From NCBI RefSeq assembly GCF_022829605.1, contig NZ_JAKSYD010000105.1, forward strand, positions 1 through 64,000: a stretch of 64,000 nucleotides of DNA, written 5' to 3'. This DNA comes from Methylobacterium sp. E-065 (GTDB lineage Bacteria > Pseudomonadota > Alphaproteobacteria > Rhizobiales > Beijerinckiaceae). This document shows positions 10,346 through 19,031 of the stretch, piece by piece. The notes under the pieces were generated by a model, which did no database searches, was not told the DNA's origin, and saw nothing but the letters and a program-made list of their open reading frames with translations. The position numbers and the translations under genes were made by a program. Each line of letters opens with the position of its first letter. Position 1 is the stretch's first letter.

Positions 10346-10564
10346 TCAGGCGATGATGTCCGGCGTAATCGCGTCCTCGATGTGGTAGATCCGGTCGCGC
10401 AGGGTCAGCTTGCGCTTCTTCAGGCGTTGGATCTGCAGCTGATCACCGGCGACGCTCCGCTCCAGCGCCTCGATGGCGCTGTCGAGATCCCGGTGCTCCT
10501 CGCGCAACCGGGCCAGTTCGGCCTCGAGTTCCGACTGCGCGCTCTCACCCGACTCATCCGCCAT
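10346..10564 (-). CDS. YdcH-like (DUF465) small coiled-coil protein
   Basis: A 72-residue, highly charged helical protein with the DUF465 pattern: heptads through SELEAELARLREEHRDLDSAI followed by LQIQRLKKRKLTLRDRIYHIED. ATG 10564 is chosen because AGGTGA lies upstream; an in-frame start 45 bp earlier lacks that support. It is divergent from a second gene of the same family at 10741. The function of the family is not established. Confidence 0.8.
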   Translation of the reverse strand: MADESGESAQSELEAELARLREEHRDLDSAIEALERSVAGDQLQIQRLKKRKLTLRDRIYHIEDAITPDIIA

Positions 10565-10740
10565 CGTCACCTGCGGGCCAAAGGATCGCTCATCACCCGA
10601 TGAGAGCATGCGTCACGCCCTTCCCTGGGACAAGCCATGCCGGAAAGCCTTCACCAAGCTTAGCCGGAGAAAACGCTTCAACAGGTGCGGCATCCTGTGT
10701 CAGTCTTGGCGTGTCGAAACGATGACAGGAGATTCGACTC

Positions 10741-10923
10741 ATGTCGCTGCAGACGCATCTGAGCCAACTCGCCCGGAAGCACGAAGCCCTCGAGCGCGAG
10801 ATTCACGAAGCGATCCACAGACCTTCGGCGAACGACCTCCACATCGCCGAACTGAAGCGACGGAAACTCCTCCTTAAGGACGAGATCAACCGGCTGCGGG
10901 GGGCCGGCGACACCCTGCACTGA
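10741..10923 (+). CDS. YdcH-like (DUF465) small coiled-coil protein
   Basis: A 60-residue paralogue of the divergent neighbour at 10346-10564, with the closing motif HIAELKRRKLLLKDEINRLR that corresponds to LQRLKKRKLTLRDRIYHIE there. AGGAGA lies 8 bp upstream of the ATG. A strong stem-loop follows the stop codon. The two divergent relatives probably arose by duplication and could form homo- or hetero-coiled coils. Confidence 0.83.
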   Translation: MSLQTHLSQLARKHEALEREIHEAIHRPSANDLHIAELKRRKLLLKDEINRLRGAGDTLH

Positions 10924-10968
10924 GCCGCTGATTCGTCTTCACAGTTCATAGACCCGGCACGACAGTCG

Positions 10969-11005
10969 CCGCCGCATCGGGCGCCCCGGTGCGGCGGTTC
11001 TCGTT
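10969..11005 (+). terminator. stem-loop after the YdcH-like gene
   Basis: An 8-bp perfect stem CCGCCGCA / TGCGGCGG (10969-10976 and 10990-10997), with an inner CGGG / CCCG stem around CGC after one mismatch, followed by TTCTCGTTT. It lies 46 bp after the stop at 10923 and is a good factor-independent terminator candidate despite the short T tract. Confidence 0.62.
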
Positions 11006-11138
11006 TGGTCCAGGCAGAGCCACTCGGCGGCTTGGCATACGCTGGTTTCTCACGGGCGCGGCCCCGTCGCGCGCCTGCACGAGAATGCGCTACTCTGCTG
11101 CCGCCGCCGGAGAGCGGACCGCGGGGGAACGCCGACCG

Positions 11139-13064
11139 ATGACGAATGCCAGCCTTCCGGGCCGCTATCCCGAGATCTACGAAGCGGCGCTCCGCGACCC
11201 GGAGGCGTTCTGGCTCGATGCGGCCCAGGCGATCGACTGGGCGCAGACGCCCGCCCAAGCCTTTGCGCCGGAATCCGGCCCCTACGGCCGCTGGTTCCCG
11301 GACGGGTCACTCAACGCCTGCCACAACGCGGTGGACCGCCACGCCGACGGAGCTCGGGCCGAGCAGGTGGCGATCCGCTACGATTCCCCCGTCACCGGCA
11401 CGAAGCGCAGCATCACCTATCGGGCGTTGCGCGATGAAGTGTCGACGCTGGCCGCTATCCTGGCCGGGCTCGGCGTCGGCAAGGGCGACCGGGTGATCCT
11501 GTACATGCCGATGGTGCCCGAGGCTTTGTTCGGCATGCTGGCGTGCGCCCGACTCGGCGCGGTCCACTCGGTGGTGTTCGGCGGGTTCGCGGCGAACGAG
11601 CTGGCGGTGCGGATCGAGGATGCGGCGCCGAAGGTGATACTGGCGGCCTCGTGCGGGATCGAGCCGAACCGGGTGGTCGTCTACAAGCCGCTCCTCGACG
11701 CGGCGATCGACGCCTCGCGCCACAAGCCCGAGGCCTGCCTGATCCTCCAGCGCCCGCAAGGCTCCGCGACGCTTGTGCCGGGGCGGGACCGCGACTGGGC
11801 CGAGGCCGTAGCGGACGCCGAGGCGGCGGGGCAGCGGGCGGCCTGCGTGCCAGTTGCCGCCACCGACCCGCTCTACATCCTCTACACCTCCGGAACGACG
11901 GGCAAGCCCAAGGGCGTGGTGCGTGACACGGGCGGCTATCTGGTCGCCCTCGCGTGGTCGATGCCCAATCTCTACGGGTTGCAGCCCGGCGAGACCTATT
12001 TCTGCGCCTCCGACATCGGCTGGGTCGTCGGTCATTCCTACATCGTCTATGCGCCGCTCCTGCACGGCTGCACGACGGTGCTGTACGAGGGCAAGCCCGT
12101 GGGCACCCCCGATGCCGGCGCCTTCTGGCGGGTGGTCGCCGAGTACGGCGTCGTGTGCCTGTTCACGGCGCCGACGGCGTTACGGGCGATCAAGAAGGAG
12201 GATTCCAAGGGCGCCCGGATCGCCGATTACGACCTGTCCGCGTTCCGCAGCCTGTTCCTGGCCGGCGAGCGCGCGGATCCGGACTCGGTCGCCTGGGCCG
12301 AGCGGGTGCTGAACCGGCCGGTGGTCGACCATTGGTGGCAGACCGAGACCGGCTGGCCGATCGCCGGCAATCCGATGGGGCTCGGCCTGCTGCCGGTGAA
12401 GCACGGCAGCACCTGCGTGCCGATGCCGGGCTACCGGGTCGAGGTTCTGGACGAGGGCGGCAAGACCGTCCCGGCCGACACGATGGGCACCATCGCGATC
12501 CGCCTGCCCCTGCCGCCCGGCTGCCTGCCGACCCTCTGGGGCTCGGACGCGCGCATGCGGTCGAGCTACCTCGCCACCTTCCCGGGCTATTACGACACCT
12601 CGGATGCCGGCGTGATCGACGCGGACGGCTACATCACGGTCCTCGGGCGGACCGACGACATCATCAACGTCGCCGGCCACCGGCTCTCGACCGGCGGCAT
12701 GGAAGCGGTGCTGGCCGGCCATCCGGACGTGGCCGAATGCGCGGTGATCGGCATCCGCGATTCGCTCAAGGGCGAAGTGCCCTGCGGCTTCGTGGTGCTG
12801 AAGGCCGGCGTCGACCGGTCGACCGACGCAATCGAGCGGGAACTGGTCGCCAAGGTCCGCGACGAGATCGGCCCGGTGGCCGCCTTCAAGCTGGCCCTCA
12901 CCGTGCCGCGGCTGCCGAAAACCCGGTCAGGCAAGATCCTGCGCGCCACGATGAAGCGCATCGCCGACCACGAACCGTGGACGATGCCCGCCACGATCGA
13001 CGACGCCACGGCCCTCGACGAGATCGGCGAGAGCCTGAAGGACCGAGGGATCGGCGAAAACTAG
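11139..13064 (+). CDS. prpE: propionyl-CoA/acetyl-CoA synthetase-like enzyme
   Basis: A 641-residue acyl-AMP-forming synthetase that activates a short-chain acid with ATP and CoA. It shows the P-loop LYILYTSGTTGKPKGVVRDTGG, the VDHWWQTETGWPIAGNP block typical of PrpE/short-chain synthetases, the hinge/A8 region GRTDDIINVAGHRLSTGGMEA, and the acetylation-regulated lysine in PKTRSGKILR. ATG 11139 lies downstream of GGGGGAAC; the frame is open further upstream without homology. Propionate is the most likely substrate. This would fit an organism whose ethylmalonyl-CoA pathway releases propionyl-CoA, but acetate or other acids cannot be excluded. Confidence 0.87.
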   Translation: MTNASLPGRYPEIYEAALRDPEAFWLDAAQAIDWAQTPAQAFAPESGPYGRWFPDGSLNACHNAVDRHADGARAEQVAIRYDSPVTGTKRSITYRALRDEVSTLAAILAGLGVGKGDRVILYMPMVPEALFGMLACARLGAVHSVVFGGFAANELAVRIEDAAPKVILAASCGIEPNRVVVYKPLLDAAIDASRHKPEACLILQRPQGSATLVPGRDRDWAEAVADAEAAGQRAACVPVAATDPLYILYTSGTTGKPKGVVRDTGGYLVALAWSMPNLYGLQPGETYFCASDIGWVVGHSYIVYAPLLHGCTTVLYEGKPVGTPDAGAFWRVVAEYGVVCLFTAPTALRAIKKEDSKGARIADYDLSAFRSLFLAGERADPDSVAWAERVLNRPVVDHWWQTETGWPIAGNPMGLGLLPVKHGSTCVPMPGYRVEVLDEGGKTVPADTMGTIAIRLPLPPGCLPTLWGSDARMRSSYLATFPGYYDTSDAGVIDADGYITVLGRTDDIINVAGHRLSTGGMEAVLAGHPDVAECAVIGIRDSLKGEVPCGFVVLKAGVDRSTDAIERELVAKVRDEIGPVAAFKLALTVPRLPKTRSGKILRATMKRIADHEPWTMPATIDDATALDEIGESLKDRGIGEN

Positions 13065-13143
13065 GGTTCCCAAACGGCGTGCCCTTTGGGGGGTGTCGGG
13101 GCTCCACCCTGCAAGCGCGAAAGGGCTCGCCGTTTCGAAACCC
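13065..13143. repeat. mosaic intergenic palindromic repeat (copy 3)
   Basis: A shorter copy: TTCCCAAACGGCGTGCCCTTTGG, GGGTGTCGGGG, then GCGCGAAAGGGCTCGCCGTTTCGAAACCC. It begins directly after the prpE stop codon. Confidence 0.66.
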
Positions 13144-13231
13144 TGACATTTCCGGAAGGCGCTCCTTGCGGTTCGCCAGCCCGCGACCATCTCTAGACCA
13201 TCCAACCGGATGTCCTGGAGATGGCGAGGCG

Positions 13232-13651
13232 ATGAACAACACGGGACCCGAGCCCCGGCCGAAGGTGCCGGACAGCGAGAAGATCACGGTCAATCTCGGC
13301 TTCGTCGATCTGGGCCGCGTCGACCTGATGGTCCGGGACGGCTTCTACGCCAACCGGGCCGACTTCATCCGCACCGCCGTGCGCAACCAGCTCGACCGCC
13401 ACGACGATGCGGTCCGCCAATCCGTGGCCCGGCGCCAGCTCCGCCTCGGGATCGCGCATTACGGGCGGGCCGATCTCGAAGCGGCTCGAGATGCCGGGCG
13501 CCCGCTGCACATCCAGGTCCTGGGCCTCGCCACCATCGCGGGCGATGTCACACCGGAACTCGCCCGCGCCGCCATCGCCTCTGTGGAGGTACTCGGCACC
13601 TTCCAGGCGAGCCCTGCCGTGAAGGCCGCCCTGGCCGACCGGATCGTCTGA
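13232..13651 (+). CDS. CopG/ribbon-helix-helix-like regulator
   Basis: A 139-residue protein. The segment EKITVNLGFVDLGRVDLMV followed by YANRADFIRTAVRNQL has the alternating beta strand plus two-helix pattern of ribbon-helix-helix DNA-binding proteins. The rest contains DVTPELARAAIASVEVLG, probably a dimerisation or sensing tail. It lies 74 bp upstream of a PHB-depolymerase-like esterase on the same strand and may regulate it. A general function as a transcription factor is inferred from the fold pattern only. Confidence 0.72.
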   Translation: MNNTGPEPRPKVPDSEKITVNLGFVDLGRVDLMVRDGFYANRADFIRTAVRNQLDRHDDAVRQSVARRQLRLGIAHYGRADLEAARDAGRPLHIQVLGLATIAGDVTPELARAAIASVEVLGTFQASPAVKAALADRIV

Positions 13652-13725
13652 CGTCCCACACAGCCGGTCGCAGAGGCGGGTGAACCGTCCGGCCCTGTCC
13701 GTCCCCCTTTCGAAGGATCGGCCTC

Positions 13726-14946
13726 ATGTTCCGCTTTCCCAAAATCGACCTGTCCAAACTCGACCTGCCGAAATTCGACCCCACCCTGAACGGCGGCCCC
13801 GGCACCGACCGCCTCGCCGAGCGGATGGCGCGGCTTCAGCGCGCGCAGAAGGCGGCCTTCACCAAATGGGCGCGGACCTATGGTCAGCCGGGGCAGCCCC
13901 TCCATCCGGCCGGCGGCGATGAGACGATCGTCGACATGGAGGCGCCCGAAGCCCCCGGCGGCGCCTGGACGGCCCCCCGGCCGGATCGGGGCAGGGCGGC
14001 GGAGCCGGAGCTCGATCTGTCGGCGATGATGCGCACGCTGCGTGAGGGACGCCCGACATCCCGCGGCCGGTCACCGGTTGCGGTCCCGCCCGGCGCGCGG
14101 TTCGAGGAGCGGGTGTTCACGAGCGCCGCCGGCAGCCGGCGCTACAAGGTCTACGTGCCGAGCGGCTACACCGGTCAGGCCCTGCCCTTGGTGGTGATGC
14201 TGCATGGCTGCACCCAGGATCCGGACGATTTCGCCGCGGGCACGCAGATGAACGCGCTGGCCGAGGAGCAGACCTTCCTGGTTGCCTATCCGGCTCAGGC
14301 GCAGTCGGCACATATGCAGCGGTGCTGGAACTGGTACGCCGCCGGCGATCAGGTCCGCGAGGGCGGGGAGCCGGAACTCATCGCCGGCATCGCCCGTGCG
14401 GTGATGGCGGAGTTCTCGGCGGACCCGACCCGGGTCTATGCGGCCGGGCTCTCGGCCGGCGGTGCCGCGGCGGCGATCCTGGGGGCGACCTACCCGGACT
14501 TGTTCGCCGCCGTCGGGATCCATTCCGGGCTGGCCTGCGGGGCCGCCCGCGACCTGCCGAGTGCGCTTACGGCGATGAAGGGGCAGGCCGGGCCCGCAGC
14601 GACCAACCGTCAGCCGGTGCCCACCATCGTGTTCCACGGCGACGGCGACCGCACCGTGCATGCCGCCAATGGCGATCAGGTGATGGCCCAGGCCGGCGCC
14701 GCTCCGGGGCTCACCAAGACGGTGACGCGGGAGACGAGCCCCGGGGGCATGGCCTACACCCGCACGGTCCGCAGCGACGCGAACGACCGCGCCGTCCAAG
14801 AGCAGTGGCTGTTGCACGGGGCCGGCCATGCCTGGTCCGGGGGCAGCCCCGCCGGGTCCTACACGGAACCGCGGGGACCGGATGCAAGCCGCGCGATGGT
14901 GCGCTTCTTCCTGTCCCACGTGTTGGAACCGCGCGCCCGGGCCTGA
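13726..14946 (+). CDS. PHB depolymerase family esterase
   Basis: A 406-residue alpha/beta hydrolase of the PHB-depolymerase/LpqC-type esterase family. The oxyanion/HGCTQDP motif is at about 160-166, nucleophile Ser243 is in GLSAG (241-245), the acid region is HGDGDRTVHAANGD, and the catalytic His is in HGAGHAWSGG. About 120 N-terminal residues are charged and without a normal signal peptide, so it may be cytosolic and act on intracellular polyester or oligomers. The upstream gene encodes a ribbon-helix-helix-type regulator. The exact ester substrate is not shown by the sequence. Confidence 0.87.
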   Translation: MFRFPKIDLSKLDLPKFDPTLNGGPGTDRLAERMARLQRAQKAAFTKWARTYGQPGQPLHPAGGDETIVDMEAPEAPGGAWTAPRPDRGRAAEPELDLSAMMRTLREGRPTSRGRSPVAVPPGARFEERVFTSAAGSRRYKVYVPSGYTGQALPLVVMLHGCTQDPDDFAAGTQMNALAEEQTFLVAYPAQAQSAHMQRCWNWYAAGDQVREGGEPELIAGIARAVMAEFSADPTRVYAAGLSAGGAAAAILGATYPDLFAAVGIHSGLACGAARDLPSALTAMKGQAGPAATNRQPVPTIVFHGDGDRTVHAANGDQVMAQAGAAPGLTKTVTRETSPGGMAYTRTVRSDANDRAVQEQWLLHGAGHAWSGGSPAGSYTEPRGPDASRAMVRFFLSHVLEPRARA

Positions 14947-14967
14947 GGCCGGGGACGCGGGCTCCGC

Positions 14968-15444
14968 TCACTCGGAATCGGCGTCGTCCGAGCCATCGTC
15001 CGGCGGGAGGCCGGCATCCGGCGCCGGGCCGGAGAGGGTCGACGCATAAGCATCCGGGCCCGACCGGGCGGCGAGCGAGGCCGGCATCCGCTGCGGGCCT
15101 CGCTCGGACGGGATCAGGGTCGCGGTCGCCGCGATCAGGCCGGCCATCGAGCGGAGCTTCTCGGGCTGGCGCGGGTCGCGGGCGATCAGCGCCGCATCCT
15201 GTTGCAGGCGCAAATTGCAGGCCGGCGTGGGCAGGCCGCCATTCGGCGTGCAGGCGTCGTGGCGGGCGCAGGCTGCGTCGAGGGCGTCGATCGGCGGCAG
15301 CGGGGCGTTGTTACCCGGCCCGCAGTAATTGCCGTAGATCAGCATTTTCGGGCCGCCGAAGGCGGCGGGCTGGGCCTGCGACGGCGCGGAGAGGGCGGCG
15401 AAGCCGGTAGCCAGAAGGAGCGGGGCAGCAAGTCTCGTGAGCAT
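14968..15444 (-). CDS. secreted phospholipase A2-like protein
   Basis: A 158-residue protein with a Sec signal peptide (cleavage near residue 24, after SQA). The mature N-terminus reads YGNYCGPGN (38-45), then D..D/AACARHDAC (about 53-65). This is the calcium loop and HD dyad of the phospholipase A2 superfamily: His62-Asp63 with Cys41, Cys59, Cys65 and Cys76 available for disulfides. The C-terminal third is Pro/Ser/Asp rich and probably disordered. ATG 15444 has GAGGTCC upstream. It is convergent with the esterase gene. Enzyme activity is inferred from the motif; some family members are not catalytic. Confidence 0.74.
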   Translation of the reverse strand: MLTRLAAPLLLATGFAALSAPSQAQPAAFGGPKMLIYGNYCGPGNNAPLPPIDALDAACARHDACTPNGGLPTPACNLRLQQDAALIARDPRQPEKLRSMAGLIAATATLIPSERGPQRMPASLAARSGPDAYASTLSGPAPDAGLPPDDGSDDADSE

Positions 15445-15634
15445 CGTCAGGACCTCAAGCGATCTCGCCCCCTCAGGCGGTTCGCGTCGGTGGCCGCAAT
15501 GCGGCGACAGGTCGGAAAACGGTCGGCTACATTCGCAAGTTCCAGCCACGACCGTCCACAGATGTGTTGTGTCGCACCGCACTGGCTCCCGCGCCGATCC
15601 TGAGCCAGAGTAACCGCTCCACCAGGAGCTGCCG

Positions 15635-16753
15635 ATGACCGTTCGTCTGTTCGAACCGCTGACGCTCGATGCACTCACGCTCGAGAACCGCATCCTGATC
15701 GCGCCGATGTGCCAGTATTCGGCCCGGGACGGCGAGGCCACCGACTGGCACATGATGCATCTGGGGCAGCTCGCCATGTCGGGGGCCGGCCTGCTGACCC
15801 TGGAAGCCACCGCGGTCTCGCCGGAGGCACGGATCACCGCCTGGGATCTCGGCCTCTACAGCGACGGCTGCGAGCGGGCGCTCGGCCGCGTGCTCGATGC
15901 GATCCGCGAATACGCGCCGATCCCGGTCTGCATCCAGATCGCCCATGCCGGCCGCAAGGCGTCGAGCGCGGCGCCCTGGGACGGCGGCCAGCAGATCCCG
16001 CCGGAACACGCCTATGGCTGGCGCACCGAGGCGCCCTCGGCGGTGGCGCATGGGGAGGGCGAGGTCCCGCCCCATGCCCTGGACGCCAGCGACCTGAAGC
16101 GGGTCCGCGACCAGTTCGTGGCCACCGCCAAACGCGCCGTACGGCTGGGCATCGAGGCCGTGGAGCTGCACGGCGCCCACGGCTACCTGCTGCACCAGTT
16201 CCTGTCGCCGATCGCCAACAAGCGCACCGACCAGTACGGCGGCAGCCTGGAAAACCGGATGCGCTTCCCGCTGGAGATCTACGACGCGGTGCGCGACGTC
16301 GTCCCCGCGGGGAGCCCCGTCTGGCTGCGCGTCTCGGCCACCGACTGGGTCGAGGATGGCTGGGACATCGACGAGACCGTGGAGCTGGCCAAGGCGCTCA
16401 AGCGGGCAGGTTCGCCGGCGCTCCACGTCTCCACGGGGGGCGTCTCGCCCAAGCAGGCGATCAAGCTCGGACCGGGCTATCAGGTGCCCTATGCCGAGCG
16501 GATCAAGGCCGAGACCGGGCTCACCACCATCGCGGTCGGGCTGATCACCGAAGCCCAACAAGCCGAGACGATCCTGCAGGAGGGACGGGCGGACGCGATC
16601 TCGCTCGCCCGCGCCATGCTGTACGATCCGCGCTGGCCCTGGCACGCGGCGGCCGAACTCGGCGCCCGGGTGCGGGCCCCCAAGCAGTACTGGCGCTCGC
16701 AGCCCCGGGAGTACAAGGACCTGTTCACGGACACGGCGTTCGGCCAGCGGTGA
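15635..16753 (+). CDS. namA: NADPH dehydrogenase, old yellow enzyme family (YqjM/NamA-like)
   Basis: A 372-residue FMN ene-reductase that reduces activated C=C bonds of enals, enones or nitro compounds with NADPH. The class signature APMCQYS with the redox-modulating cysteine (about residue 28), the substrate His pair in the AVELHGAHGYLLHQFLSP block, and RTDQYGGSLENRMRF are all present. This places it in the thermophilic-like/YqjM subgroup. It is monocistronic and divergent from the phospholipase-like gene. The physiological substrate is unknown. Confidence 0.93.
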   Translation: MTVRLFEPLTLDALTLENRILIAPMCQYSARDGEATDWHMMHLGQLAMSGAGLLTLEATAVSPEARITAWDLGLYSDGCERALGRVLDAIREYAPIPVCIQIAHAGRKASSAAPWDGGQQIPPEHAYGWRTEAPSAVAHGEGEVPPHALDASDLKRVRDQFVATAKRAVRLGIEAVELHGAHGYLLHQFLSPIANKRTDQYGGSLENRMRFPLEIYDAVRDVVPAGSPVWLRVSATDWVEDGWDIDETVELAKALKRAGSPALHVSTGGVSPKQAIKLGPGYQVPYAERIKAETGLTTIAVGLITEAQQAETILQEGRADAISLARAMLYDPRWPWHAAAELGARVRAPKQYWRSQPREYKDLFTDTAFGQR

Positions 16754-16833
16754 CGCGGCTCCCACACCTTGAGACGACGCGTTCATCTCGGGGGACCGGC
16801 TCACCTTCGGGAGAGTTTTCTTCGCCTTGCTGC

Positions 16834-17112
16834 TCAGGCGGAAGGAAGCTTGACCATCGTCTGAACCGCCGCCACGAACCGATCGCGCGCTGCGGGGCTC
16901 ACGCGCTTGAGATAAGATCGGACTGTCGCCAATACTGCCGCCTCTTCCGGAGCAGACGGATCATGCGTTGGCCCCAGATCGGCAGCCACGTCGGCAGCCA
17001 CTTCGCCAAAGCTCGACACCGGCACGCCGAGCGCGTCCGCAACGCGTCCCAGCGTCCGGGCGGACGACGCAGTCCGATGGACGGCCATCGACGGTTTGGG
17101 GTCGTCATGCAT
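16834..17112 (-). CDS. small HTH-like protein
   Basis: A 92-residue protein containing SARTLGRVADALGVPVSSFGEV, which looks like the C-terminal half of an XRE-type helix-turn-helix. A helical tail (EEAAVLATVRSYLKRVSPAARDRFVAAV) follows, as in many short regulators. ATG 17112 is chosen for length; the frame remains open upstream. It is divergent from a PAS-domain gene and may regulate it. It is less GC-biased than its neighbours. DNA binding is inference. Confidence 0.55.
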   Translation of the reverse strand: MHDDPKPSMAVHRTASSARTLGRVADALGVPVSSFGEVAADVAADLGPTHDPSAPEEAAVLATVRSYLKRVSPAARDRFVAAVQTMVKLPSA

Positions 17113-17288
17113 GCTTGGCTTTCGATCAGGACGTGACGCATCTCGCTTGGCGATGATGGCGAACCTGCATCGCCCCTTCATAACGCAGATGCTTTTCAAC
17201 CTGCGCGTGAATTTTTTTTCATTCTTGTCTGGTGACGGCGGCGCAAACTCGGGCAAACTATACTGATCTGGATTACGGCGGCGGGCCA

Positions 17289-17906
17289 ATGGGACAGCGG
17301 TCAACGACCTGGGTCAACGCGATCGACAGTTTCAGCGAGCCGCTCGACCGGCTGCACGCCGCACTGGACGCCTCCTGCGTCGTCGGCAGTTGGGACTGGG
17401 ACATCGTGCGTGGCACGATGGTGTACGACGCTGGTGCGGCTCGGCTTCTGACTGGAGACGCGTCGCTGGCCGAACAGGAAATCAGTGGTCTGGAGACAAT
17501 CGCGGCTGTCCATCCAGCCGACCACGCTTGGCTGATCGAGCATGTCCAAGCAGCGGTGCAGGCCGGCGGCCTGATGCTGGCCGAGTATCGCGTCGTTGAT
17601 GCCGACGGCCACGTGCGCTGGCTGCTGAGCCGTGGACGAACCTACCAGAATGCAACGGGTCAGCCGGTGCGCTCACGCGGGATTATCATCGACATCACCG
17701 AGCTGCGTAGCGACGGCGAGCGCTACGTCGTCACGAGCGGCTCGGCGGCGGACGCCGATCTGCTGGAACGGGCAGCCGATCACGCCATGGAACTGAAGCG
17801 CATCCTGACGGCGGACGTCCCCGCGGATGTACGCGCCGCCACGGATGTCCTGCTGTTCGCCATCGGCCGTGCATTGGCAGCCAGCGAGTCCGAGCCCGGG
17901 CACTGA
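17289..17906 (+). CDS. PAS-domain protein
   Basis: A 205-residue protein whose central part (about 25-140) reads as a PAS_3-type sensor fold: GSWDWDIVRGTMVYDAGAARLL, IAAVHPADHAWLIEHVQAAVQ, EYRVVDADGHVRWLLSRGRTY, then the exit motif RGIIIDITELR. The C-terminal helix resembles no output domain, so it may work as a stand-alone sensor or need a partner. ATG 17289 is used; a GTG 57 bp upstream is possible. It is divergent from the small HTH-like gene, in a stretch with less biased codon use. Confidence 0.75.
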   Translation: MGQRSTTWVNAIDSFSEPLDRLHAALDASCVVGSWDWDIVRGTMVYDAGAARLLTGDASLAEQEISGLETIAAVHPADHAWLIEHVQAAVQAGGLMLAEYRVVDADGHVRWLLSRGRTYQNATGQPVRSRGIIIDITELRSDGERYVVTSGSAADADLLERAADHAMELKRILTADVPADVRAATDVLLFAIGRALAASESEPGH

Positions 17907-18219
17907 TTGCGCGATAATCGTGCACGCGCATCAGGCGGCGACCGTCGACGGATCATGGTTTGTTTTGCCGGTGAGGAACGCGAGCCGATCGTTTCCGAGA
18001 GCACCCGGGGGCCTGGGGATCCTAAAAACAGCGCTGTCCAGCTTCACGCGTTTGCCGGTCAAAGGTAGACACGCAGAAATTCACCCCAAGCCGTCATTCA
18101 ACGTCCGATCCAAGCCAGTGGTGGGGACCTTCGCTGTCGCACCTCCAAAGCAGCCATCGCAGAACGCCGCTTCAAGCAGCCTTGCGGTCGGGCTATTGCC
18201 AAGCCCGACCGCCGAACGC
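17907..18219. other. intergenic region, no gene seen
   Basis: 313 bp between the PAS gene and the end of the glutathione transferase gene. It is noticeably more AT-rich than most of the window. No gene, terminator or repeat is convincing. Confidence 0.45.
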
Positions 18220-18918
18220 TCATGTGCGATTGTCGATCTCCGGCACGCCGCTGCTACGGTCGGCATACGCGGCGATGAAGGCCGGTCGAGCCTGCCAGCG
18301 CCGCCAGAAGGCATCGAGATGTTCGAACCGCTCATCGAGCGGGGTGGCGTTGACGGGGAACTTGGAAAACGCAATCGCCGTCGCCAACGTGATGTCGGAG
18401 AACGTCGGCTGCTCGCCACCCAGCAGCCAGTCGCGGCCATCCGCGAGGTGCCGGTCTACGAGACCAGCATGCGCCAGCGCCACCTTACGTGAATGCTCGC
18501 CCCAAGCCGGGTTGCTGGTCAGTTCGAGCTTCGGGCCCAATCCCTGGTGCAGGACGTGGAAGGCAGTGACGATAGGGTAGAGGATGTGCACCCACACCCG
18601 GCTGTCCCACATCTGATCGAGACCGCGCTCATGCGCCGTCGCCCCCATGATCTTGCGGCCCTCGAACGCGTCGTCGAGGTAGCGGGCGATGGCGGAGGTC
18701 TCGCTGAGGTAAGAACCATCGGCGAGCGCAAGGGTCGGCGTCTCGCCCCAGGCGTTCATCTTCAGGTGTCTCCAACCCCGCTGCTCGCCCACTGGCGACA
18801 TGTCGTAGATCGTCTCGTCGAAGCGGTCGGCGATGCCCTTCTCGTGCATGAAAATCCGCAGGCGCTGCGGGTTCGGGAACGCCGAGGGGGAGGTGAAGAG
18901 CTTGAGCTTGTCGGACAT
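18220..18918 (-). CDS. glutathione S-transferase family protein
   Basis: A 232-residue protein with an N-terminal thioredoxin-like domain (LKLFTSPSAFPNPQRLRIFMHEKG, then the WGETPTLALADGSYLSETSAIARYL block with the cis-Pro and Glu-Ser glutathione-binding residues). The alpha-helical C-terminal domain includes WLLGGEQPTFSDITLATAI. It probably conjugates or reduces small electrophiles. It is divergent from a TetR regulator with two near-identical operators between them, so its expression is likely derepressed by a ligand of that regulator. Confidence 0.88.
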   Translation of the reverse strand: MSDKLKLFTSPSAFPNPQRLRIFMHEKGIADRFDETIYDMSPVGEQRGWRHLKMNAWGETPTLALADGSYLSETSAIARYLDDAFEGRKIMGATAHERGLDQMWDSRVWVHILYPIVTAFHVLHQGLGPKLELTSNPAWGEHSRKVALAHAGLVDRHLADGRDWLLGGEQPTFSDITLATAIAFSKFPVNATPLDERFEHLDAFWRRWQARPAFIAAYADRSSGVPEIDNRT

Positions 18919-18944
18919 CGTCTGCTCGCTTTCGGGATACTCAG

Positions 18945-18964
18945 CCTGTCTGTCAGATGACAGG
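18945..18964. promoter_or_regulatory. TetR-type operator 1
   Basis: CCTGTCTGTCAGATGACAGG contains the perfect inverted repeat CTGTCA-GA-TGACAG. A near copy lies 55 bp away at 19000-19019. It is 27 bp upstream of the glutathione transferase start, where a repressor would block its promoter. Confidence 0.75.
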
Positions 18965-18999
18965 TAGCAAGCTAGAGCCCGTATCTTGTGCCGTCAACC

Positions 19000-19019
19000 C
19001 CTGTCTGCCATATGACAGG
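19000..19019. promoter_or_regulatory. TetR-type operator 2
   Basis: CCTGTCTGCCATATGACAGG has the same outer arms (CCTGTC...GACAGG) as operator 1, with one mismatch in the inner palindrome. It ends 12 bp upstream of the TetR gene start, as expected for autoregulation. Confidence 0.75.
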
Positions 19020-19031
19020 TGGAGGTTGGAC

